Under the pieces are notes generated by a model, which was not told where the DNA came from, made no database searches, and saw only the letters and a program-made list of their open reading frames with translations. Below, one piece after another: positions 37,301 through 44,847 of a stretch of 64,000 bases of DNA. Every line of letters starts with the position of its first letter. Position 1 is the first letter of the stretch. Origin of the DNA: Amborella trichopoda (Eukaryota; Streptophyta; Magnoliopsida; Amborellales; Amborellaceae); assembly GCF_000471905.2 (NCBI RefSeq), contig NW_006497658.1, forward strand, positions 2,992,177 to 3,056,176, read 5' to 3'. The translations under genes and the position numbers were made by a program.

Positions 37301-38198
37301 GTGAATCGGCGATCCGGATCGGGAATGGACCGACTCGATTGGATTAAACTCTAAAAAAATCCAAAAAAATTATTAAAATTAATTATAAATATTGTCTTTT
37401 AGGAATCCAATAAGAAATGGAGGTACTCTATTGTTAACTTTCACTGTTTTCATCAATTTGTGAATATTGATATGTTTTTTCTCTGTATAAACTTATGTTA
37501 ACCATTAAATTTACATCACACATAAGAAAAATCATAAAATTATCATGGATAAAATATATAATCATACATGGACTATTATAAAGAGTTAGATTTAATCAAT
37601 AAAAAATGGCCGTCAAAATCTCAAATTGGCGGAAAGCCCTAATCCCCTAAAAATACCCAAATTATTACAAACTAACTAACTATAATCCAAATTTATTACA
37701 ACCTAACTAACTATAATATTATATGCTAAAATTAAAATTGTTGGTTTAAATTTTATAATTATTTTATTATACAAATAATAACAAATCTAAAATATTTTGT
37801 AATACGATCTAATTCAAAATGTATTATTGAGAACTGTAAGAAAGATAATAAATTACATGATTTATAATAAAAAATTTAATAAATAAAATAAAAATTTGGT
37901 TAGAAATTATTAGAATGCATACCAATTTTCAAAAGAACACTTTAATTTTTCAAAATTTTAAGTTTTTAGATTTCTAGAGTAAATTTAGTAAAAGAGATTG
38001 TTAATAGAAAGAGAGAGATTTCAAATGGAATAAATTTCTTTAAAAAAAATATAATTTTTTAGATTTATAGAATAAATTTAATAAAAAAGATTGTTAATAG
38101 AAAAAGAGAGATTTCAAAAAAAATAATTTTTTTTTAAAAAAAAGTTATTTTCTACTTATTTTTATTGTCAACAAAAATAAAATAAAATGTGTCCAAGG

Positions 38199-38272
38199 CG
38201 GAATCGAGGCTGAATCAAACTTGAGACGTAAAGGCTCTACCAACGAAGTGATAATCACTCCGCCATCAACGC
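38199..38272 (-). other. tRNA-like segment in the hAT insertion
   Basis: On the minus strand, TGGCGGAGTGATTATC resembles an A box and AAGTTTGATTC resembles a B box about 35-45 bases downstream, the layout of tRNA-derived sequences. I could not fold a proper cloverleaf, so this is not called as a tRNA gene. Confidence 0.25.
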
Positions 38273-38527
38273 AAGTGTAATAGTTATCTACATTAATAAT
38301 ACTTATCCAAATTTCATCGTAATTTAACGCACCGTGGGAATTATCTCACATCCAACAGTGAGCTTTAGTTTCGCTTCTATAAATAGCTTTGTAAGTTCAT
38401 AAACGTTTGCGCGCGTGTGCCCGAGGTTGCCATCCACACGCAGCCGGCGGGTGATGGTAGTCATCCACGTGTGAACTTGTGGAAAATCGGTATTTTGCCA
38501 CCTGTGAACTCGCTGTGACTCGCTATG

Positions 38528-38569
38528 TGACGTCATACGGATGACTTTCACCCGTTTATGACGTCATAC
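38528..38569. repeat. Pair of TGACGTCATAC direct repeats
   Basis: TGACGTCATAC occurs at 38528-38538 and 38559-38569, each containing the palindrome TGACGTCA. They lie in the GC-richer right subterminal part of the hAT insertion. Confidence 0.8.
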
Positions 38570-39404
38570 AAGGTAGTTTACTGTGCAGAACCGGCAGGTT
38601 CGTTCTAGAACCGGGCGTTTCTTGGTGTTACAGTGGAATCAGCACAGGATAACCGATTCCCGTGCCGACTCGGGCGAGTCCGTTGTGACTCACCTATTTT
38701 TAAATCACTGCATACAACAGTTTAGTGAATCGATCTACGGAAAAATCACCATTTGAGATTGTTAATGGGCAGACTCCTAATCATGTGCTGGACCTAATGC
38801 CATTACCCATGCCAGGAAAGATAAGTGACGATGTCAATACTTTTGCTGAGCATATTCGAGATTTGCAAGCTCAAATCAAGAATAAAATTGAGGAAAGCAA
38901 TGTAAAGTATCGAAAAGCCTCAAATGAGCATAAAAGAGAGAAAAGTTTCAAGGAGAATGACTTAGTAATGGTGTATTTACAAAATGAGATGTTTCCATTA
39001 GGAACCTATAATAAACTCAAGTCCAAGAAGGTGGGCCCTTGCCGCATTTTGAAGCAATATGGGAACAATGAATATAAGGTGGAATTACCAAAGGCATTTG
39101 GATATCTCCCCGATATTTAATGTTGCTGACTTATTTGAGTTTCATGGAGATCCTCTAGAAATTGAAGAAGAAGTAATTGATATGATAAAGCAATTATGGA
39201 GAAAAAAAGCTGAGGAAATTGAACAAGTTTTGAAGACTAAAAGCTTTCAAACTCGAAAAGGTTCCTATCACCAATATCTAGTCAAATGGAAGGGCAGGCC
39301 ATACTCTGGCATGTGGATTTCTGAGCAAGAGTTCAAAAGGGTGGATCCAGACTTATACCGCATCCATACTGAAGCCAGCTCGTTGAAGGTGAGTTCCTTT
39401 CAAT

Positions 39405-39414
39405 TGGGGGAGAA
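39405..39414 (+). promoter_or_regulatory. Polypurine tract
   Basis: GGGGGAGAA-type purine run directly before the 3' LTR start, the plus-strand primer expected at this place. Confidence 0.75.
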
Positions 39415-40036
39415 TGATGTAGTCGTGCCCCAACAAATAGTTCGTGGCTAGGCCAAGAACGGTCGTAGAAGGAAGAAAGGGCAACGATGTAATAAGGGGG
39501 ATTATTAGAGTTATTTTATTTATTCTTTTGTTTAAGGAGTGCGCAAGGATAATTAGGTAGGTATGACTTTATCCTGTGTTTGATATTGATTGATTGGGTT
39601 GGTTAGTTTGGAATATAAAGAAGATAAGGTTAAATCTAAGGGAGTTTTATCTTTTCAACAATAGGAAGACTTTGGATAAAAATGTGGGAAGCAATAGGAA
39701 AGCTTTGGATGAAAACAGGGGAAGCAAATCTTTTTAGTGGCTTTGGATAAAACAAGAGAGAGAAAATAGGTACATGAGGTTAAGAGATGGGGATAGGTTA
39801 AAAAAGAGAAAATAGGGAAGAGAGATAAAATAGGAAAGTGTTTATATTTTTTTTAGTCTATTTAAGGGAGATTTCCCTTCATGGTAAATCAGTGAATAAA
39901 TTGAATAGAATTTGGTCTTCGTGAAGAGATTGTTTTGGGGTGGATTCCCTTGTAGACCTTTAAGAGAGGGTATAGTCTCTTAACCTTTCTTTTCTTTTTT
40001 TTATTGTTGCTTTTCTGGTTTTATTCTCTCCCTGTA
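39415..40036 (+). repeat. 3' LTR of the gypsy element
   Basis: 622 bp, beginning TGATGTAGTCGTGCCCC and ending CTCTCCCTGTA. It is longer than the 5' LTR because of two extra blocks at about 39557-39660 and 39680-39715; the second looks like a local duplication of AGGAAAGCTTTGGAT-type sequence. Confidence 0.93.
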
Positions 40037-40488
40037 GTAATGGACTACGGATGGACTATATATTATGTATTTTTAATGTGTTACATGTCTCAGAATGCAT
40101 TCACAGTTGGATTAGCTTCTTATTCTGGCTGGGCCACCCAAGTTCTGGGGGGCCACCTAGGAGCTGGGTATCCAGGACCCCCGGCCACCTAGGCGCTGCC
40201 CGGCAACACTGATGTGCATACAAAGACAAGAATTAGGATGTGCTTCTTTCATTATTGTAGCTGAGAACCACTACATTGAGTCATTTTAGCATATATACCA
40301 CACACGCACAAGGAATATAGAGAGAGAAAGGGATTGAAGCAGAGAGCATTCATATTGGAAAAGCAGCAAAACCTTCACAATGCAACAACGCTAGCAAATA
40401 GAAGACAATATGCCCTTTCTTAATCAAACAAACACCCCAATAAGTCCTCTTAGACTAAATGCGATACAACAGAGAGACTAAAACAGAC

Positions 40489-41082
40489 CTGAAACTTATC
40501 AATTGGAAAGTCATAGATGGAGATGATATCCTCCAAATCAATGATATCCGCCCCGAATTCCCGAGCTCTAGAACGCAGCTTCTCGACTCTCTGCCACTTG
40601 TGCTCTCCAAATCTTGACAATGGAGATTTGGAGACAAACCCGGAGACTTCCTCATCTTCCTTGACATCAAAATCATCTTCTCCTTCCAACTCCTCCTCCT
40701 CATCATCATCATCTTCTTCTTCAGAAGCCCTGGTTAACACTTCATCATCATTGTAGATTGCCTTATATTCTTCAGCAGCTTCATCATATTCTTCAGCAGC
40801 TTCATCATCTTCCTCGTCATCACCGGAGAATGGCTTGTTGAGAGGATAAGTGCTCTCGCCAACAGCAGAAAGTGGAGAGGGAGAGGATGAGTGAAGGAAG
40901 TTGCTAAGCGCTCTCGCCCACCGCAATGTGGGCCTCCAAGGAGAGTAGAGAGCGAAGACTGAATTGTTTGCCCGTGCTCTCCAGTACCTTTTTGTGCCCT
41001 GCAAATGTTCGCAGCAGGGCCAAAGAGAGGGAGAGGCAAGTGCTTGCATGCCTCCGTTTCTCTCTCTCCAGAGAGAGCTCAT
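40489..41082 (-). CDS. ISE2: ISE2 exon 1 (residues 1-198)
   Basis: First coding exon, ending in codon CAG followed by a GTCTGT donor (phase 0). Residues 1 to about 75 are rich in Ser, Arg, Trp and Leu with few acids, as expected of a plastid transit peptide. A second Met at residue 12 (41049) is an equally plausible start. Residues about 87-147 are a strongly acidic Asp/Glu linker containing a repeated seven-residue unit DEAAEEY. The exon ends with the conserved block WQRVEKLRSRAREFG ... SIYDFPIDKFQ, which in the family immediately precedes the Q-motif/motif I region. The Met at 41082 was taken as start because it is the first in the open frame, with a GA-rich leader just upstream. Confidence 0.9.
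40769..40812 (-). repeat. 21-bp tandem repeat in ISE2 exon 1
   Basis: Two copies of TATTCTTCAGCAGCTTCATCA-type sequence on the plus strand (one base over 20 if written whole) encode the doubled unit DEAAEEY in the acidic linker. In frame, so probably tolerated length variation. Confidence 0.8.
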
Positions 41083-41098
41083 TGGTGCGTCCTCTTCA

Positions 41099-41113
41099 TC
41101 TCTCTCTCTCTCT
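41099..41113 (-). promoter_or_regulatory. GA-repeat in the presumed ISE2 5' leader
   Basis: A run of GA dinucleotides on the gene strand about 17-30 bp upstream of the ATG. Such pyrimidine/purine runs are common in plant core promoters and leaders. Confidence 0.5.
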
Positions 41114-41174
41114 TATCCTGGGAGGAGCGCTAAAACATTAAGGGGGGAAGTTTCATGAAAGCTAAAGGATAGTA

Positions 41175-41190
41175 TACTCCCGCGGGAGTA
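41175..41190. promoter_or_regulatory. 16-bp perfect palindrome upstream of ISE2
   Basis: TACTCCCGCGGGAGTA reads identically on both strands and lies about 95 bp before the start codon. Possible dimeric protein site; no known plant element recognised. Confidence 0.35.
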
Positions 41191-41223
41191 CAAATGTCCA
41201 CTTAAAATTAATTTTAGAGCCTA

Positions 41224-41232
41224 AATTTTATA
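41224..41232 (-). promoter_or_regulatory. Possible ISE2 TATA box
   Basis: TTATAAAAT on the minus strand about 145 bp upstream of the ATG; a start site near 41195 would give a leader of about 110 bases. AT-rich context makes a chance match possible. Confidence 0.25.
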
Positions 41233-41470
41233 AGAGAAATGATTCTATAGGACCCTCCGACCCTAAAGGATCAACATTAAATTTAGTACGGATCTATAAA
41301 AAAGTCAAATCCTATACCCATGTAATTACTTTTGTTGAGATTCGTGTCAACTTTAATAGTGATACTTTTAGATTACCGAATCATTACTCATTTTATTAAA
41401 CATAACATTTTCAATTCATTAAGTTAATGTCGATAAAAAAATATTTTTAAATCATCCTATCTATACACTT

Positions 41471-42680
41471 GAAAAGAATAAAATTATGTGATTATCTGTT
41501 TTAGTTTCTGTTATTACCAAAATACCGAATACTTTTCGTTATTACTAATATATTTGGTTTTTGGACTTCATAACAATTAAAAAAATAATAATAATGAAAC
41601 TACTCATTTTTTGTTTTTCAAAAACCGAAATCAGTCCAATTTCGATTTTTTAAAAACTGAAAATTTTAAATTTTCAATCAAAAAAAATTTCTTTCATCTC
41701 TCTCTACCGACTAATCAAGTTCAAAAATCGAATTTTCAATTTTTTTTCCCTCTCTCTCCTCTATCTCTTAAATTTAACCAGTCCATAAGTAAATTTCCAG
41801 ATAGATTTTCATAGATAATTTGCGACATTAGAACTACATATTTCGGCACTATCTGGATTCCCTATGTCTCTCTCTCTATCTAAATGCAAAAATGACATCT
41901 CCTATGTAATTTCTATCCTTTGCCATTGAAAATTCAGAAAGAAACATCTCTCTCTCCATCTATGATGGGCAAATGAGATCTCAACCCATACCTTTAATGG
42001 CTTCCCTTCCTCTCTCTCACACCCCAATCTTATCTCTCTCTTTCCTCCATTAATGGCACCAACCATCGAACTCCTGCCCTTCCTCAACCATCCAATCCCC
42101 GCCCCAACTCAATCTCCCAACACTTTTGCAACCACCCAATCCTGCCCCAATTCAATTTCCCAACACTTTTGCTCCCAACGATGCTCTCTTGGCCTGGTTC
42201 AAAGGTGAATTTGCAGCTGCAAAATACCATTACAGACCTTCTATACTCCGATTGGTTTCGATTGGCCCTCTCAATATTACTCAGTTTTGGCTTGTATACA
42301 TAAGAGGAGAATGGAGAGCTTCAGTGTGTTGATGACCCAGCCCATGATGCCCTACATTCAAAAGGAGATATCTCGTCAATTCAAGCTCTTAAAGCTATGA
42401 GAATATCAAAACCAGGCCGAATTCCTCTCTCAAAACGTGAGGCGAAACTTACCAAAAAAAGACGCTGATGAAGGGGAGAGAGTTCAAAAAAAAAAAACCA
42501 TTTTTAAAAAACTTTAAAAAAATTAGGTTTTATTTTTTGAAAAAGTGAAATTGGGTACTTTTGTCTTTTTAAAAAAAATTTGTTATGAATATCAAAAAAT
42601 GGACATATCAGTAATAACGGAAAAGTATTTGGTATTTTGGTAATAACAAAAACTAAAATAGATATTTACATAATTTTTCT
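41471..42680. mobile_element. Inverted-repeat element with captured gene fragment (Pack-MULE-like)
   Basis: About 110 bp at 41480-41590 is repeated inverted at 42580-42680 with good identity (TTATTACCAAAATACC, ACTTTTCNGTTATTACT and TCATAACAA on the left match complements on the right), and weaker inverted similarity continues inward to about 41680. Between the arms lies a CT-rich leader and a gene-like segment (42053-42475). Long inverted repeats around host gene sequence are typical of Pack-MULEs. No 9-bp target duplication could be fixed. Confidence 0.65.
42053..42475 (+). pseudogene. Gene fragment resembling ALKBH10-type demethylase N-terminus
   Basis: Pro-rich start, then DALLAWFKGEFAAA, which matches my memory of the conserved N-terminal block of plant ALKBH10-like 2-oxoglutarate/Fe(II) oxygenases (WxRGEFAAANAIID). 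After it the frame is shifted and stops follow. No catalytic HxD...H region is present, so only a 5' exon-sized piece was captured. The family assignment is tentative. Confidence 0.35.
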
Positions 42681-43059
42681 AAAAAAAAATGAATATATCG
42701 AGATTGAATAGAGACCATCATGGTGAGATCTTAGCATCAAAACAGTCAAATTTCAATTTTCCTTTTTTAAAATAGTAAAATAGTAATTCTTAAGTAGTTC
42801 CCAAAATTTTAGACTAAAAAAACTCATGGGTAAGTCCTTAATCTGAGGGAGTAGAAGCAGACTATGCTCTCGAAAGTAGTATAAATACACATGCTCTTGA
42901 CATACTTATGAATTGCCAGGGCACTTGTACACGTAGAAGCATAGTTTACATTTAATTCTTTGGTCAAGAGACCTACTTGGGAGGATCTTAGAAACACCTA
43001 AGACTTACTATATGATTATTCTCAAAATAAAAAAAATTGAAATTTGATTTTTCTAACAA

Positions 43060-43550
43060 GGACAAGTTTTCTTTGCTTCCCCTACAACATAACACTTATA
43101 TACTTCCTTTTGTACAACCCTCCATTCTGAATGGAGGGCTAAGATTGTCCCAATCACAATGTCACATATCTACACCATTGAATTGTTAATTTTTTATAAA
43201 CTATTTTGACACCGAATTTTATCCTCTATTAAACTTGCACTATCGAAAAATATAAAAACAATATTTTCAATAAAATAAAATAACCAAAATACCCCTAAAA
43301 GTTTCAAGGGGTGTTGTGGTCATTATATTTTATCGAAAAATTATTTTAAATATTTTTTGTAGGTACATCTTAATGAGAAGATGGCACGTACCAAATTTCA
43401 TATTCATACAATTTGTATAAAAAAATAAAAACTTTGAGACGTCGGATCTAAGATCAAATGGTGAGTGGCTCTCTGGAACAAAATTGGACGGTTGGATGAT
43501 AGGGGAAGCATAGATCTTCTATGTTATAGGGAAACATAAAAACCCTTCCC
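43060..43550. mobile_element. Mutator-like MITE, 491 bp
   Basis: Imperfect inverted ends (left GGACAAGTTTTCTTTGCTTC, right complement of GGGAAGGGTTTTTATGTTTC, both followed by CCCTAYAACATA) and a perfect 9-bp target duplication TTCTAACAA at 43051-43059 and 43551-43559. No reading frame. An internal segment (CCAAAATACCCCTAAAAGTTT and neighbours) has a diverged relative near 57090-57190. Confidence 0.88.
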
Positions 43551-43559
43551 TTCTAACAA

Positions 43560-44527
43560 TTAGATCTCGTTCTCTAAAAATTGAACGGCCTTTATTCCAT
43601 CTTAAGACATTATTGTTTTCAAGTTTGTAGAGGGTGCAATTAGAAAATATTTTTATTGGAGTTTATCTATGAGTTGAACAACTTATATCCCCGAAATTTG
43701 GGTCAAAAATTAATCTTATATAGAATTTGCCTAAGGGAGTAAATAGACATTATACTTCAGTGGGAGTTTAATATCGTTTAAGGTGCTCAAAATATTGAAG
43801 TTGAAAGATGAGATGCAATGTTAGGCTGCGACAAATATCGTGGGTGGTTTTCACGCCGACCATGGAAAGTGCTGCGTAGTGATACTATACACCAGTCTAA
43901 TTGGGTATGTGATGGACCACAGTGGCAGTAATCTCTGTCGTCCATTAACTAAATGGAAAATGGACGTGCCTAAGTCCATTGTCCTTGAGTTGATAGAGAA
44001 GGGCCAGAAACCACCCACAAGTGGCCACAAGGGAAAAGCCGACTCAACCTTGGATCCTTTTCATTGAGATAATGAAGGAAACAGTACAAAGATCAAAAGA
44101 GAAAACAAATAAAAAGAAAGAACAAAGGAAAAAAGAGTATAAAAAAAAGAAAAAAAAAAAGCTTAGCAAGAAGATCAGCATCCGACTTGAAATCATGACG
44201 GACATGAACAAAGCTGACTTCTCGACCAATCAACAAAAAGAATCTCGAAAAATGAGGTCACCTCCACTCAAAAAGTGCAAAATGAAAGTTGATAGCGACA
44301 GACCTTATCATCTCTTCATCACATGTGATTGTTATGCCAAGCAATTTGGTATAGAAGCTGTCCAAGGGTAAAATATATGATATTTTCCAACTCATTTTTT
44401 ATCGAAATTCACCCTTCTATAAGCTAGATTATTAATTTTCTATCCATATTTCCTGAACCTTGTATATAAAACCATGAACCTTTATTTCCAAGGGCTTAGA
44501 AACTTTAGTTAGAGAAATTAGATTGAG
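43560..44527. other. Spacer, nothing recognised
   Basis: Short open frames only. A Lys-rich one (44090-44170) comes from an A-rich tract. Confidence 0.5.
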
Positions 44528-44847
44528 AAGTCTTAGCGAGAAGTCTTAGAACTAACAAATGGAATGGGTCAAACTACATTGAAGGACTAAGTAAATCTCG
44601 TCTTCCCGTCATATTTGAGCAATCTGAAAATCAATTCTATGCAATTAAAGCAGTATTTTTCTCATGGCTAATGTTCATGCTCTATGAATTACAAGTTCTT
44701 GGTAGTCTTTAGTTTTTTTTAGAATTAAAAGAGCTATTAGGGGGTTGATTCAGAGCTGCAATGAGGAAGCCATCTTACTCTCTCTCTTCTTAGAAGTCCT
44801 TCCTCTCTCTTCTCACCTCTCTCTCTCTCTTCTGTGTTCTAAGTTGT

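Larger units (their letters stand above)
37240..38710. mobile_element. Non-autonomous hAT element inside the gypsy integrase
   Basis: 1471 bp with 13-bp terminal inverted repeats YAGTGATTTAAAAA (T at one end, C at the other) and a perfect 8-bp target duplication CATACAAC (37232-37239 and 38711-38718). The left subterminal 100 bp is rich in CCGGATC and CGAATCGG words; the core 37340-38160 is very AT-rich. The integrase frame resumes directly at the second duplication copy. No transposase. Confidence 0.93.
34386..39410 (+). pseudogene. Gypsy pol (PR-RT-RH-IN-chromodomain), broken
   Basis: Protease near 34660-34930, with the Asp-Gly-Gly-Ser form of the active site and HILFGRPCLYNHDMVH. Reverse transcriptase at 35220-35900, with [12 protein letters not shown] and catalytic YFDD (35702-35713). 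RNase H at 36050-36430 in several frames. Integrase at 36600-39110: an HH pair in GGHFGRDK with the paired Cys residues lost, a core fragment [11 protein letters not shown], then [15 protein letters not shown], and a GPxRI-type module near 39020. A chromodomain at about 39215-39370 (QYLVKWKGRPYSGMWISEQEF without the usual spacing residues). Interrupted at 37240 by a DNA transposon. Confidence 0.9.
32824..40036 (+). mobile_element. Ty3/gypsy chromovirus, full-length, inactive
   Basis: A complete structure: 5' LTR, methionine-tRNA primer site, gag, protease, reverse transcriptase, RNase H, integrase, chromodomain, polypurine tract and 3' LTR, flanked by a perfect 5-bp target duplication GTAAT (32819-32823 and 40037-40041). 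The terminal chromodomain places it among plant chromoviruses. Many in-frame stops and frameshifts break it, and a 1.47-kb hAT insertion splits the integrase. It inserted into the 3' part of the hAT at 29991-40211, so it is younger than that element. Confidence 0.95.
29991..40211 (+). mobile_element. hAT transposon (about 3 kb) hosting nested insertions
   Basis: Ends are CAGTATCTCAACAAAG on the left and the complement of CAGTGTTGCCGGGCAGCGCC on the right, both followed by GC-rich CCTAGG-containing subterminal sequence. Flanking 8-mers GTGTGCAT (29983-29990) and ATGTGCAT (40212-40219) match at 7 of 8, the hAT target-duplication size. Removing the 7.2-kb gypsy element and the 230-bp MITE leaves about 2.8 kb. 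A degraded hAT transposase is inside (30706-32496). It lies in ISE2 intron 1 in the opposite orientation to the gene. Confidence 0.85.
23788..40488 (-). other. ISE2 intron 1 (16.7 kb)
   Basis: 61% of this intron (29991-40211) is a single nested transposon insertion. The part next to exon 2 (23788-24546) is AT-rich. 24547-24801 is a hAT-like MITE. 25195-26640 is unusually rich in GAATCG and GATTCC words. 26640-29990 has scattered open frames, including a low-complexity Phe/Glu/Leu stretch at 28470-28580, but I recognise no protein in it. The hAT right end is only 277 bp from the exon 1 donor. Confidence 0.8.
1..41082 (-). other. ISE2: ISE2 / DExH15 plastid RNA helicase gene, C-terminus beyond window
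   Basis: Gene-level entry. The twelve exons between 41082 and 892 encode the order expected for plant ISE2: N-terminal transit region, acidic linker, helicase motifs I (A215-T222), Ib, DEVH (D314-H317), SAT (345-347), the C-terminal helicase lobe with motifs IV, V and VI, then the ISE2-specific middle region up to residue 1022. Known family role: a chloroplast DEVH-type RNA helicase needed for plastid RNA processing and splicing, whose loss alters plasmodesmatal traffic and is embryo-lethal in Arabidopsis. Arabidopsis ISE2 is about 1170 residues, so roughly the last 190 (DSHCT domain) should lie left of position 1. All introns seen are GT-AG and all phases join without a stop, so the gene looks functional despite the inserted elements. 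Symbol assigned by remembered similarity; no database search was possible. Confidence 0.9.

Noticed and set aside
38199-38272. tRNA gene
   Set aside because: Box-like words are present but no cloverleaf could be folded by eye; kept only as a tRNA-like segment.
40517-40756. Ser-rich plus-strand frame opposite ISE2 exon 1
   Set aside because: The poly-Ser run is the antisense reading of the acidic Asp/Glu codons.
44021-44371. Lys-rich open frame before the LINE
   Set aside because: Driven by an A-rich tract; no homologue recognised and no intron-exon support.
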